A stretch of 64,000 nucleotides of DNA, taken from the NCBI GenBank assembly GCA_030065095.1, contig JASJDP010000017.1, positions 1-64,000 on the forward strand, given 5' to 3'. Below are positions 43,404-52,890 of this stretch, in pieces (within the stretch, counting starts at the first letter, position 1; the number at the start of each line of letters is the position of its first letter). A model generated the notes under the pieces. It searched no databases, was not told where the DNA came from, and worked only from the letters and a program-made list of their open reading frames with translations. The translations under genes and the position numbers were made by a program. The DNA comes from Rhodobacter sp. Its GTDB lineage: Bacteria > Pseudomonadota > Alphaproteobacteria > Rhodobacterales > Rhodobacteraceae.

Positions 43404-44399
43404 ATGCCGTCGGCCGGGCCGAAGAACCTGATCACCGATATCGCCGGCCTGCGGGTCGGCAATGCCGAGGACCACGCGTTGAAATCCGGCGTCACCGTCC
43501 TGACCGCCGATCACCCCTTCGTCGCCGCGGTGCACGTCATGGGCGGCGCTCCCGGCACGCGCGAGACCGACGCACTGGCCCCCGACCGGCTGGTGCAACG
43601 TGCCGACGCGCTGGTTCTGGCCGGCGGCTCCGCCTTCGGTCTCGACGCGGCTTCGGGCGTCGCCGATGCCCTGCGGGACCAGGGCCGCGGTTTCGCGGTC
43701 GGCCCGGCCCGCGTGCCCATCGTCCCCGCCGCGATCCTGTTCGATCTCGCCAACGGCGGCGACAAGGGCTGGCGGACAAATCCCTATGGTGGCCTCGGCC
43801 GCGCCGCCATTGCCGCCGCCGCCCCGGACTTTGCCCTCGGCACCGCCGGGGCCGGCACCGGCGGCATCACGGCGACGCTCAAGGGCGGGCTCGGCTCGGC
43901 ATCGCTGGTTCTGCCCTCCGGCCACACCGTCGGCGCCCTGGCGGCGGTCAACGCGCTCGGCTCCGCCACCGTCGGCGACAGCCCGCATTTCTGGGCCGCC
44001 CCCTTCGAGCTTTCCGCCGAATTCGGCGGCCTCGGACCGGCCCCGTCCTATCCGGGCGACACTTTCGTCACCAAGCGTCATCGCCTGGGCGAGGCCACGA
44101 CCATCGCCGTCGTCGCCACGGACGCGACCCTGACGCAAGCACAGGCGACGCGCATGGCGGTCGCGGCCCATGACGGCATCGCCCGCGCGCTGGTCCCCAG
44201 CCACACACCCTTTGACGGCGACCTGATCTTTGCCGCCGCCACGGGGGAAAGGCCCCTGCTGGATCCCGGCGGCGACACCCTTGCCCTCGGCCACGCCGCA
44301 GCGCTCTGCCTCGCCCGCGCCATTGCCCGTGGTGTGTTCCACGCCGCACCGGCTGCAAACGACGCAATGCCCTGCTGGTCCAGCCTTACCGCATCATAG
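43404..44399 (+). CDS. P1 family peptidase (DmpA-type Ntn hydrolase)
   Basis: A 331-residue aminopeptidase/amidase that self-processes. The signatures are KNLITDIAGLRVGNA, ALVLAGGSAFGLDAASGVADAL, GGDKGWRTNPYGGLG and the region GTGGITATLKGGLGSASLV close to the processing site. ATG 43404 (MPSAGPKN) fits the family start. A TTG at 43335 that overlaps the upstream stop would add 23 unrelated residues. Probably co-transcribed with the SDR and hypothetical gene. It cleaves N-terminal D- or L-residues from amides or peptides. Confidence 0.87.
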   Translation: MPSAGPKNLITDIAGLRVGNAEDHALKSGVTVLTADHPFVAAVHVMGGAPGTRETDALAPDRLVQRADALVLAGGSAFGLDAASGVADALRDQGRGFAVGPARVPIVPAAILFDLANGGDKGWRTNPYGGLGRAAIAAAAPDFALGTAGAGTGGITATLKGGLGSASLVLPSGHTVGALAAVNALGSATVGDSPHFWAAPFELSAEFGGLGPAPSYPGDTFVTKRHRLGEATTIAVVATDATLTQAQATRMAVAAHDGIARALVPSHTPFDGDLIFAAATGERPLLDPGGDTLALGHAAALCLARAIARGVFHAAPAANDAMPCWSSLTAS

Positions 44400-44566
44400 C
44401 ACGTCCGGGCGCCTTGCCCCCGCCACATGTGCGCGTGGGATCATCTCTGCAGCTTTTTGAAAGGCCGGATCGTGGCGCCTCATCGGCCAGGCGCGACAAA
44501 GCTCCGCCGCAGGCGAAGCCGGGGATGGGCAGACCCCGTCGGCGCGCCTTGCACGCCGCATCCGGA

Positions 44567-45367
44567 TCACGCCACGCCGTCCAGAAGCGCCTGCGTCAAT
44601 GGGCTGTCGGCCTCACCCAGCTCTTCGATAACGTCGAAGTGATGCCGCCCCGGCGCAATGCGTAAATCCGATTCGGGCCATGCCTCTGCCAGCCATCGCG
44701 CCTGATCCAGAAACGCCGGACGCTCATCGGCACCCACCCAGACCACTGTCTCCGCCGGCCAGAGATCGGTCTTCGACACCGGGCTCTCGGCCTCTGCCTC
44801 CGCCGCATCCAGCCGCAGATCGTCGTTGATCGCCGTTTGCAACAACGGCCGCAGATCCGACACCGGCGAGATCGGCACCACCCGCCGGATCCGCCGAGCC
44901 ACATTACCCGGCAAACCGACATCGCGGCACCGCATGCGCGCCGAGAGATGCCCGCCCGCCGAATGTCCCGTCACGACCACCGGCCCCGGCACCTCGGCCG
45001 CAACGGCCGCCAGCACGGTGGCGATCTCGCTCGTGATCGAAGAGATCTGCGCTTGCGGCGCCAACGTGTAGGACGGCATCGCCACCGCGAACCCCCAAGC
45101 CAAGGGTCCGGCCGCCAAATGCGACCACAGCGATTTGTCGAACCGCCGCCAATACCCACCGTGAATGAACATCACCAGCCCGGCCGGCGCGCCCTCGGGC
45201 AGAAACATGTCATATCGGTTGCGTTCCAGCGGACCGTAGGTCAGATCGCACCGGGCCCGATCCCTCAAATCCTCGCGAAACGCCGCTGCCTTGGCCGCCC
45301 ACATCTCAGGATAAGCGTCGGCTCCCGGAATATAGGCGGCGTTTTCATAGGCGTCCGTCAGGTCCAT
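44567..45367 (-). CDS. Alpha/beta hydrolase (arylformamidase-like)
   Basis: A 266-residue alpha/beta hydrolase. The oxyanion loop is HGGYWRRFDKS, the nucleophile elbow GHSAGG and the late His in PGRHHFDVIEEL. The HGGYW motif and overall size match kynurenine formamidase-type and related esterases. There is no signal peptide. It is divergent from the semialdehyde dehydrogenase by 74 bp. No kynurenine pathway gene is present, so the assignment stays at family level. Confidence 0.87.
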   Translation of the reverse strand: MDLTDAYENAAYIPGADAYPEMWAAKAAAFREDLRDRARCDLTYGPLERNRYDMFLPEGAPAGLVMFIHGGYWRRFDKSLWSHLAAGPLAWGFAVAMPSYTLAPQAQISSITSEIATVLAAVAAEVPGPVVVTGHSAGGHLSARMRCRDVGLPGNVARRIRRVVPISPVSDLRPLLQTAINDDLRLDAAEAEAESPVSKTDLWPAETVVWVGADERPAFLDQARWLAEAWPESDLRIAPGRHHFDVIEELGEADSPLTQALLDGVA

Positions 45368-45441
45368 CGCGCAACTCCCAGCTTGCATCCGCGCCTTTAT
45401 AGCGTGACAAAGCCCCCGCGCCATCGCCCAGGGAGGATACC

Positions 45442-46920
45442 GTGCTCGACGCCGCCACCAATCTCGCCAGCCTGCTCAAAGACCCGTCGCTCTTGGTCAC
45501 CCAGGCCTATGTCGCCGGCGACTGGGCCGATGCCGACAGCGGCGCCACCTTCGCCGTCACCAATCCCGCCCGCGGCGATGTCATCGCCGAGGTCGCCGAC
45601 CTCTCGCGTGCCGAGACGGCGCGCGCGGTCGCCGCCGCCGATGCGGCGATGAAGGACTGGGCCGCCCGCACCGCCAAGGATCGTGCGAACACCTTGCGCG
45701 CCTGGTTCGACGAGATGGTCGCCAATGCCGACGATCTCGCCGTTATCCTCACCGCCGAACAGGGCAAACCGCTGGCCGAGGCGAAGGCCGAAATCCTCTA
45801 CGGCGCCAGCTTTATCGAATGGTTCGCCGAAGAGGCCAAGCGGATCTATGGCGAAACCATCCCCGGCCATCAGCCCGACAAGCGCATCACCGTGATCCGC
45901 CAGCCGATCGGCGTCTGCGCGGCGATCACGCCCTGGAACTTCCCCAACGCGATGATCACCCGCAAGGTCGGCCCGGCGCTGGCCGCGGGCTGTTCGATCA
46001 TCCTCCGCCCGCCGACCCTGACACCGCTGTCGGCCCTTGCCCTCGGCGTGCTCGCCGACCGCGCGGGGCTGCCCAAGGGCGTGCTGTCGGTAATCCCGTC
46101 GACCGATTCCTCGGGCATCGGCAAGGAGTTCTGCGAAAATCCCCTGGTGCGCAAACTCAGCTTCACCGGCTCGACAGAAGTGGGGCGCATCCTGCTGAAA
46201 CAGGCCGCCGACCAGGTCATGAAATGCTCGATGGAGCTTGGCGGCAACGCGCCCTTCATCGTCTTCGACGACGCCGATCTCGACGCCGCGGTCGAAGGCG
46301 CCATCCTGTCGAAATACCGCAACAACGGCCAGACCTGCGTCTGCGCCAACCGGATTTACCTACAGGCCGGGATCTATGACGCCTTCGCCGAGAAACTCAG
46401 CGCCGCCGTCGAAGCCATGAAGGTGGGCGACGGGCTGGATGACGGCACCGCCCTGGGGCCGCTCATCGACGCGGCCGCCGTCGCCAAGGTGCAGCAGCAC
46501 GTGGACGACGCCGCCGCAAAGGGCGGCAAGATCGTGCTCGGGGGCAAACCCCACGCGCTTGGCGGCACCTTCTTCGAACCGACCGTCATCACCGGCGTGA
46601 CGCAGGATATGGCGGTCGCGACCGAAGAGACCTTTGGCCCGCTGGCGCCGCTCTTCAAATTCGACACCGACGACGAGGCGATCGCGATGGCCAACGACAC
46701 CATCTTCGGCCTCGCCGCCTATTTCTACGCCCGCGACATCGGCCGGGTCACCCGCGTCCAGGAGGGTCTGGAATACGGTATCGTCGGGGTAAACACCGGT
46801 ATCATCTCGACCGAGGTCGCGCCCTTCGGCGGCGTCAAGCAATCCGGTCTCGGCCGCGAGGGATCCAGCCACGGAATCGAGGACTATCTGGAGATGAAAT
46901 ACATCTGCTCCAGCGTCTGA
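45442..46920 (+). CDS. gabD: NAD(P)-dependent succinate-semialdehyde dehydrogenase-like
   Basis: A 492-residue aldehyde dehydrogenase. Asn166 (PWNFP), Glu265 (MELGGNAPF) and Cys299 (GQTCVCANR) form the active site. C-terminal SGLGREGSSHGIEDYLE is characteristic of the GabD branch. The cofactor-binding lysine of KPAxxTP is arginine here (Arg189 in LRPPTLTP), which is unusual. The start is GTG with GGGAGGA upstream. It would oxidise succinate semialdehyde from GABA-like compounds to succinate. No gabT adjoins. Confidence 0.87.
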   Translation: MLDAATNLASLLKDPSLLVTQAYVAGDWADADSGATFAVTNPARGDVIAEVADLSRAETARAVAAADAAMKDWAARTAKDRANTLRAWFDEMVANADDLAVILTAEQGKPLAEAKAEILYGASFIEWFAEEAKRIYGETIPGHQPDKRITVIRQPIGVCAAITPWNFPNAMITRKVGPALAAGCSIILRPPTLTPLSALALGVLADRAGLPKGVLSVIPSTDSSGIGKEFCENPLVRKLSFTGSTEVGRILLKQAADQVMKCSMELGGNAPFIVFDDADLDAAVEGAILSKYRNNGQTCVCANRIYLQAGIYDAFAEKLSAAVEAMKVGDGLDDGTALGPLIDAAAVAKVQQHVDDAAAKGGKIVLGGKPHALGGTFFEPTVITGVTQDMAVATEETFGPLAPLFKFDTDDEAIAMANDTIFGLAAYFYARDIGRVTRVQEGLEYGIVGVNTGIISTEVAPFGGVKQSGLGREGSSHGIEDYLEMKYICSSV

Positions 46921-46938
46921 GGCCGGTCCGCGACGAGT

Positions 46939-47991
46939 TCAAACCATAAAATACAAGGTTGCGAGCGAGCCGATATAGACGGCCATCACCAGCCAGCTGT
47001 CGAGCCCGGCATCGAGGATACTTGGTGTCCGGCGGATCAGGATCCCTGCGACATAGATCGCCGTGACCGCGATACCGGTGGCAATACTGAACTGAGCCGC
47101 GACGCCCGCCTCGCTCAATATCGGACCGGCTTCATAGGCCAAATCCGCGGGCAGGATCAGCGCCAGCATGATCAGGTTGGACCCGAAGATATTGGCGATC
47201 GCCATGGTGTAGGCCCCCACCCGCGCCGCCGCGAGAGTGGTGGATAGTTCGGGCAGCGACGTCGCGGCCGCGAGAAGCGCCACCCCGACGAACGAGGCAC
47301 CGAGCCCGGTGCGGTCCGCCAACTGGTCCGCAGACAGCGCCAGCAGCACGCCGCAGATCAAGATCAACACGCTATAGCCCGCCATCTCCACCACAAGCCG
47401 CGCCGAGCTGTGCCCTTCGAGCCGCGCGGTAGACCGCACCAGAGCACCGCGAGGAGCGTCGTCTTCCGGCAGGTCCACCGGCGCCCAGCTCGATTTCTGA
47501 TCGAACTGGCGCTGCAGGGCAATCACCACTGGAAAGCCGATGGCGAGGCACAGCGCGCCGAGACCGACGTGTCCAAAGAGCACGACGTCGCCGACCAACG
47601 TCACCGCCAAGAGCGCGCTCAGCAGCACGATCAGCATCACCGCCACCAGCGCATGCGTGGGCTTGCGCGGCCAGGACGTCAGCGCGTAGCGGACCGCGAA
47701 AAAGTCGGCGACGGCCAGTATTGCGGTATTGATCGTGATGCCGCCGAACAAATTGCCCAGAACCAGAGCCGCGTTTTCCACCTGCGCGGCGGTCACGGTC
47801 GTCACGATCTCAGGCAATTCGGTGACGGCAGCGAGGAAGATCAGCCCCACGAACTCCCGCGCAAGGTTCCATCGCTCGGCAATCTCGTCCCCATGCACCG
47901 CCAGCCGCGTCCCGGCGACCCAGACGATCCCGCCTGCGGTGGCAAAGACCACGGCCAAGGCCCAGATCGGCAACTCTACCAGATCGATCAT
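46939..47991 (-). CDS. Sodium/calcium exchanger family membrane protein
   Basis: A 350-residue CaCA antiporter with ten hydrophobic segments in two inverted halves. The alpha-repeats are AAVTELPEIVTTVTA and AAATSLPELSTTLAA, each with the ion-binding acid, and each is followed by GN-type motifs (GNLFGG, ANIFGSN). It exchanges Ca2+ or another cation for Na+ or H+ at the inner membrane. The central loop is acidic. It converges with the gabD-like gene. Confidence 0.88.
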   Translation of the reverse strand: MIDLVELPIWALAVVFATAGGIVWVAGTRLAVHGDEIAERWNLAREFVGLIFLAAVTELPEIVTTVTAAQVENAALVLGNLFGGITINTAILAVADFFAVRYALTSWPRKPTHALVAVMLIVLLSALLAVTLVGDVVLFGHVGLGALCLAIGFPVVIALQRQFDQKSSWAPVDLPEDDAPRGALVRSTARLEGHSSARLVVEMAGYSVLILICGVLLALSADQLADRTGLGASFVGVALLAAATSLPELSTTLAAARVGAYTMAIANIFGSNLIMLALILPADLAYEAGPILSEAGVAAQFSIATGIAVTAIYVAGILIRRTPSILDAGLDSWLVMAVYIGSLATLYFMV

Positions 47992-48206
47992 CCGCCGCTC
48001 CGCCTGATTTCGGCCATGATGCCAGATTCGACCAGGCGAACATCGCAAGGCAACGATCTGGATCAAACCGCACCGAACGGCGCCCCTGCGCGATCTCGCA
48101 CCCTTTCGCCTGTCGATAAGATTTTCGGAATGAATTTAACCGGCGGGCAACCTTTCTCTGTCATCCGGTGTATCGGGTTGGGGCTGCGTCAGGCAGTGAG
48201 GGTGCG

Positions 48207-49091
48207 ATGACCGCGCAGGGTCCCGTCGGCAAAGGTCTAGATTATTTCCCGTGCCACTACGGTACGTCCAGGAACTTGTTCCGCGGTCCGCAACAAGGGC
48301 TGCGCGGTGACTATATCGTCTGCCTCGGCGGCACAGAGACCTTCGGGCGTTTCATCGAGGCCCCCTACCCTGCCCTGATCGAAGGCAGGCTCGGTCTGCC
48401 CACGGTCAACCTCGGCTGCCAAAAGGCGGGGATCGATGCGTTCCTAAGCTGCCATTCCCTGGTCGACATCTGCGCCATGGCGAAAGCCACGGTTGTTCAT
48501 CTCATGGGCGCGCCGAATATGTCGAATCGGCACTACACCGTCGATCCGGGCCGCAACGAACGCTTCCTGCGTGCCTCGAAACCGCTAAAGGCGATCTACC
48601 CCGAGGTCGATTTCCGCAATTTCGACTCCACCGCCGACCTGCTGACCGGCCTGGCCCGGATCTGCCCCAAACGGCTGCACCAGGTGCGGCAGGAACTGCA
48701 GACCGCCTGGGTCGCCCGCATGCGCACCCTGATCGAACAGATCGGCGGGCCGGTCGTGCTGCTTTGGGCGGCGGATCACGCGCCCTATTCCAAAGCCGCC
48801 GGCGGCACGATCTGCCGCGATCCGGTGTTTGTCGACCGCGCCATGCTGAACGCCGTGGCGCCGCGCGCCGCCGCCCTTGTCGAGGTTATCGCAGATCCCG
48901 GCGACATCGCCGCAGGATTGCGGCAGATGACCTTTGGCCCCTTCGAGGCCCAGGCGGCCCGGGAAATGCTGGGCCCCGTCGTCCACCACCGCATCGCAGA
49001 CGAGGTGTCCACGGTGCTTGCGCGGTTGCTCGGTCTTGAGCCCAGGCCCGAGCCGGTGGAAGAGCCGCTGCGATTTCTCGATGCGGGCTAG
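48207..49091 (+). CDS. DUF6473 family protein
   Basis: A 294-residue soluble protein typical of Rhodobacterales. FPCHYGTSRNLFRGP and DYIVCLGGTETFGRFI open it, and VVLLWAADHAPY lies in the middle. The pattern suggests an SGNH-hydrolase/sulphotransferase-like alpha/beta fold with a glycine-rich turn, but no catalytic triad could be fixed. The start at 48207 follows GAGGG. About 195 bp upstream, shared with the exchanger gene, hold a promoter for each direction. Confidence 0.78.
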   Translation: MTAQGPVGKGLDYFPCHYGTSRNLFRGPQQGLRGDYIVCLGGTETFGRFIEAPYPALIEGRLGLPTVNLGCQKAGIDAFLSCHSLVDICAMAKATVVHLMGAPNMSNRHYTVDPGRNERFLRASKPLKAIYPEVDFRNFDSTADLLTGLARICPKRLHQVRQELQTAWVARMRTLIEQIGGPVVLLWAADHAPYSKAAGGTICRDPVFVDRAMLNAVAPRAAALVEVIADPGDIAAGLRQMTFGPFEAQAAREMLGPVVHHRIADEVSTVLARLLGLEPRPEPVEEPLRFLDAG

Positions 49092-49163
49092 GACCGGACA
49101 GCGGATTGAAGAGAAACCGTGACGCGCACGTCAATCGCATAACTTGAGGTCTTCTGGCCGGAT

Positions 49164-50588
49164 CTACCCCGGACCATGTTCGTCCGGCAGCACCTTCCCG
49201 GGGTTCATGATCCCCGTCGGATCCAGTGCCGCCTTGATCGACCGCATCACCTCGACCGCCGCGGGGTTCTTCCGCCGCGCCATCGACGGCTTCTTCGATA
49301 GCCCGATGCCGTGCTCGGCCGAAAACGACCCGCCGAGTTCCAGCGCCACCTGTTCGACCGTTTCCATGATCGCATCGTGCACCTGAGGGTCCTGCGAGGC
49401 CGGCAGCACGGTGTAATGCAGGTTTCCGTCGCCCAGATGCGCCACGGTTCGTGCCTCGGCCCCGGCATCCAACCCCGGCAGCGCCGCCCCCATCCGGTCC
49501 AGAAAGACGGCAACCTTGTCCAGCGGAACCGCGATATCGTTGTTGACCATCGGCAGCTGCCCCAGCGTCACCTCGGCGGCATCCTCGCGACGCTTCCACA
49601 TCTCTGCGCGCTGCGCCTCGCTTTTGGCGACGACGGCGTCCAGCACGGCCCCCTCGTCCATCAATGCCGCCAGCGTTTCCTCCAGAAAGTCCACCACCGG
49701 CACCGATCCGTCCGCCCGCGGTTCGGCGTCCCGCGGCGCGGTCGCGCCGACCTCGACCATGACGTTCACGTCATAGGCCTGCTCGAAGGGCGCCCGCGCG
49801 TCGGGGAAAATCGCCATATGCGCCTCGACATAAGACCGCGGCATGTATTCGAACGCTTCCACCGCGCCGCCGGTCGCCTCTTGCAGGCGGTTGAGCAACG
49901 TCAGCGCCTGCGGCAGCCCCGGCGCCGCCACCATCGCGGTGGCATAGGCGGCCGGCTTCGGAAACAGCTTCACGACCGCGGCGGTGATCAGCCCCAGGGT
50001 TCCTTCGGCCCCGATGAACAGATCCTTCAGATCGTAGCCCGAGTTGTCCTTGTGCAACTCGCTCATCAAATCCATCACCCGCCCGTCGGGCAGAACCACC
50101 TCCAGCCCCAGGCACAGACCCCGGGTCGAGCCGTAGCGCACCACGTTCGAGCCGCCCGCATTGGTCGACAGCGCCCCGCCGATCATCGCAGAGCCGCGCG
50201 CGCCGAAGGTCAGCGGAAACACCAGACCCTCGGCCTCGGCCGCGGTGTGCAAATTCGCCAGCACGACGCCGGCCTCGACCACCGCAATCCGCGCCTCGGG
50301 GCGGATGTCGCGGATGCGGTTCATCCGGTCCAGCGAGATCATCAGCGCGCCCTGCGCCTCGGTGCCGCCCGCCAGCCCGGTATTGCCGCTGACCGGGACC
50401 ACCGGCGTTCCCGTCCGATGCGCCAGCCGCATCACCGCGCTGACCTCGTCCGTCATGCCCGGGCGAACCACGGCAAGCGGCTGGAACCGGTATTTCCCGG
50501 TCCAGTCACTGGCGAATTTCGCGGTGTCGGCCCCGGTCAGAACCTGCGACGCGCCGACGATCTGCTTTAGCTCGGCAATCAGATCCAT
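49164..50588 (-). CDS. FAD-binding oxidoreductase (D-2-hydroxyacid/D-lactate dehydrogenase-like)
   Basis: A 474-residue VAO-fold flavoprotein. PVSGNTGLAGG is the FAD pyrophosphate loop, GGALSTNAGGSNVVRYGSTR the second FAD contact, HLGDGNLHY the metal/substrate histidine site and EHGIGLSKK the C-terminal substrate loop. It oxidises D-2-hydroxyacids such as D-lactate or D-2-hydroxyglutarate, passing electrons to a quinone, cytochrome or ETF. No glcE/glcF neighbours are present, so it is the single-subunit type. Confidence 0.92.
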   Translation of the reverse strand: MDLIAELKQIVGASQVLTGADTAKFASDWTGKYRFQPLAVVRPGMTDEVSAVMRLAHRTGTPVVPVSGNTGLAGGTEAQGALMISLDRMNRIRDIRPEARIAVVEAGVVLANLHTAAEAEGLVFPLTFGARGSAMIGGALSTNAGGSNVVRYGSTRGLCLGLEVVLPDGRVMDLMSELHKDNSGYDLKDLFIGAEGTLGLITAAVVKLFPKPAAYATAMVAAPGLPQALTLLNRLQEATGGAVEAFEYMPRSYVEAHMAIFPDARAPFEQAYDVNVMVEVGATAPRDAEPRADGSVPVVDFLEETLAALMDEGAVLDAVVAKSEAQRAEMWKRREDAAEVTLGQLPMVNNDIAVPLDKVAVFLDRMGAALPGLDAGAEARTVAHLGDGNLHYTVLPASQDPQVHDAIMETVEQVALELGGSFSAEHGIGLSKKPSMARRKNPAAVEVMRSIKAALDPTGIMNPGKVLPDEHGPG

Positions 50589-50682
50589 ACGCGTGCCCTT
50601 TCTCTGCAATTCCGGCAGAGAAGACGCGAAAACACGCCCCGGGGCAAGAAGCCTGCGGCGGTAAGGCACCGATCGGCGACGC

Positions 50683-52038
50683 TCAGACCGCGTGGCTGTG
50701 CCCGGCCTGGCTCATCTCATAAGCGTCGAAATGACGGGCGATGATCCGCGCCAGGGGCCGGGCGTGGTCGAAAATCTCGACCGCGCCGTCCCGGGCCTGC
50801 ACCATGCCGGGAAACGCCGCCTCCAGCCCGTCGGCCAAGGCAACCGCCCGCGTCGCGGGCTGCCCCACCCGGTCCGCCGCCGCAGACAGATCCACGCGGA
50901 AGTCGCAAAGCAGAGCCTCGATCACCGCGGCACGCAGCATGTCGTCCTCGGTGAAGGCATGACCGCGTTTGGTCGCGAACCGTCCATCCCGCACAACGCC
51001 CTGATAGCCCGAGGTGCTGGGATCGTTCTGTGCGTACCCTTGCCGGAACCGCGAGATCGCCGAAGCGCCCAGGCCGATCAGCGTTTCGGACGTATCCTCG
51101 GTGTAGCCCTGAAAGTTGCGCCGCATCCTTCCGGCACGCTGCGCCACCTCCAGCCCGTCGTCCGGGCGCGCGAAATGGTCGATGCCGATCTCTTTGAAGC
51201 CGTCCCACAGGAACAGGTCGCGCGCGACGTTGAACAGCTCCAGCCGTTCCTCGGGCACCGGCAGGGCATCGGTCGGGATCAGCGTCTGACGTTTCGCCAT
51301 CCATGGCACATGGGCATAGCCGAACAGGGCCACGCGGTCGGGGTTCAGCGACAACAGCAGCTGCACCGACTCGGAAATCTTCGCCTCGGTCTGGTGCGGC
51401 AGGCCATACAGGATATCGACGTTCAGGCTGTCGATCCCCCGCGTCCGCAGACCGTCGACCGCCGCCTTCGTCACGTCATAGGATTGCGGCCGGCCGATCG
51501 TCTGCTGGATCTGCGTATCGAAATCCTGGATCCCGATCGACGCCCGGTTCATCCCCGCCGCCGCCAGCGCATCCAGCCGCGCGTCGTCAACCTCGTTGGG
51601 ATCGATCTCGACCGAGAACTGCGCGTCCGCCGTCAGCGGTGCGATGTCGAAAATCGCACCGGCCAGTTCTCCGATCATCTGCGGCTCCAGCAGCGTGGGC
51701 GTGCCCCCGCCCCAGTGCAGATGCTCGATTTCGACCCCCTGCGGCAATTCGGCGCGTAGCAACTCCAATTCGGCCTTCAGCGAGCCGAGATAGGCAGCCA
51801 ACGGTGCGGCGGTTGCCGTGCCTTGTGTCCGGCAGGCGCAAAACCAGCATAAACGCCTACAAAATGGAATATGAACATATATCGACACGGTATCCCGCTC
51901 GGGGATCAGGCCAATCCATTTCCGGGTGTTTTCGGCCCCCACGCGGTCCGAAAAATGCGGCGCCGTGGGATAGCTTGTGTAACGCGGAACACGGGCGTCA
52001 AACAGCCCCAACCGCTTGAGTTGTGCATGTATCGTCAT
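50683..52038 (-). CDS. hemN: Oxygen-independent coproporphyrinogen III oxidase
   Basis: A 451-residue radical SAM enzyme. Cys60, Cys64 and Cys67 (CRRLCWFC) bind the [4Fe-4S] cluster, with a further Cys69. YVHIPF precedes it and HWGGGTPTLL is the SAM-binding glycine motif. The HemN-specific N-terminus (YTSYPTAPHFS) distinguishes it from HemW. It performs anaerobic haem and bacteriochlorophyll precursor synthesis. It is divergent from fnrL; the shared FNR box at 52073-52086 is centred 41.5 bp from the hemN start codon, so the mRNA may be leaderless. Confidence 0.94.
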   Translation of the reverse strand: MTIHAQLKRLGLFDARVPRYTSYPTAPHFSDRVGAENTRKWIGLIPERDTVSIYVHIPFCRRLCWFCACRTQGTATAAPLAAYLGSLKAELELLRAELPQGVEIEHLHWGGGTPTLLEPQMIGELAGAIFDIAPLTADAQFSVEIDPNEVDDARLDALAAAGMNRASIGIQDFDTQIQQTIGRPQSYDVTKAAVDGLRTRGIDSLNVDILYGLPHQTEAKISESVQLLLSLNPDRVALFGYAHVPWMAKRQTLIPTDALPVPEERLELFNVARDLFLWDGFKEIGIDHFARPDDGLEVAQRAGRMRRNFQGYTEDTSETLIGLGASAISRFRQGYAQNDPSTSGYQGVVRDGRFATKRGHAFTEDDMLRAAVIEALLCDFRVDLSAAADRVGQPATRAVALADGLEAAFPGMVQARDGAVEIFDHARPLARIIARHFDAYEMSQAGHSHAV

Positions 52039-52072
52039 TAGTCTTCTATCGATCAGTTGCTTGCGCCCCACT

Positions 52073-52086
52073 TTGATCAAGATCAA
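52073..52086. promoter_or_regulatory. Perfect FNR box between hemN and fnrL
   Basis: TTGAT-CAAG-ATCAA is a 10/10 match to the FNR consensus. Its centre is 41.5 bp upstream of the hemN ATG, the class II activator geometry. It lies only 18 bp before the fnrL ATG, where bound protein would block fnrL transcription or translation initiation, so autorepression is likely. Confidence 0.92.
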
Positions 52087-52104
52087 TTGGCAGGGACTCC
52101 GACC

Positions 52105-52845
52105 ATGAACGACCTGACACTCGACCTGCGAAGCTGCGCCAGCTGCCCGATCCGGCACCGGGCCGTTTGCGCCCGCTGCGAACCTGACGAGTTGGCCCGT
52201 CTGGAGGAAATCAAGTATTACCGCAGCTACGAAGCAGGGCAGCCGGTGGTTTGGGCCGGCGACCAGATGGATTTCGTCGGCTCGGTCGTCACCGGCATCG
52301 CCACGCTCAGCCAAACCCTGGAAGACGGCCGCACCCAGATGGTGGGAATGCTGCTGCCGTCGGATTTCCTCGGCCGTCCAGGCCGGGCGATCGCACCCTA
52401 CGACGTGACCGCCAACTCGGACCTGATGCTTTGCTGTTTCCGCCGCAAGCCGTTCGAGAAGATGATGAACGAGACCCCGCATATCGCACAGCGGTTGTTG
52501 GAGATGACGCTGGACGAGCTCGATGCGGCACGTGAATGGATGTTGATCCTCGGCCGCAAGACCGCGCGTGAAAAGATCGCCAGCCTGTTGTCCATTATCG
52601 CCCACCGCGAAGCCGCGCTGCAGCAGACATCGCCGCATGACGGATCAAGCTTCGACTTGCCGCTGACCCGGGAATCGATGGCCGACTATCTGGGCCTGAC
52701 ACTGGAAACCGTCAGCCGCCAGATCTCGGCCTTGAAGCGGGACCACGTGATCGAGCTCAAGGGCAAGCGCAAGGTCGTCATCCCCGATTTCGAAGCGTTG
52801 ATCGAGGAAACCGGCGATGACGCCGACGGCGGCATGCTGGTCTGA
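52105..52845 (+). CDS. fnrL: Crp/Fnr family oxygen-responsive regulator FnrL
   Basis: A 246-residue CRP-fold regulator. Cys11, Cys14, Cys22 and Cys25 (CASCPIRHRAVCARC), with Cys110/Cys111 (MLCC), are the candidates for the oxygen-labile [4Fe-4S] cluster. The cyclic-nucleotide-fold domain runs to about residue 140, then a dimer helix. The recognition helix LETVSRQISALKR carries the E..SR triplet that reads TTGAT. It controls anaerobic genes, here at least hemN and the membrane protein at 1836, and probably itself. Confidence 0.95.
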   Translation: MNDLTLDLRSCASCPIRHRAVCARCEPDELARLEEIKYYRSYEAGQPVVWAGDQMDFVGSVVTGIATLSQTLEDGRTQMVGMLLPSDFLGRPGRAIAPYDVTANSDLMLCCFRRKPFEKMMNETPHIAQRLLEMTLDELDAAREWMLILGRKTAREKIASLLSIIAHREAALQQTSPHDGSSFDLPLTRESMADYLGLTLETVSRQISALKRDHVIELKGKRKVVIPDFEALIEETGDDADGGMLV

Positions 52846-52890
52846 CACGCTGCCGCCCGGGGCAAGGGCCGTCAGCTGCCAGAGCCCGAT

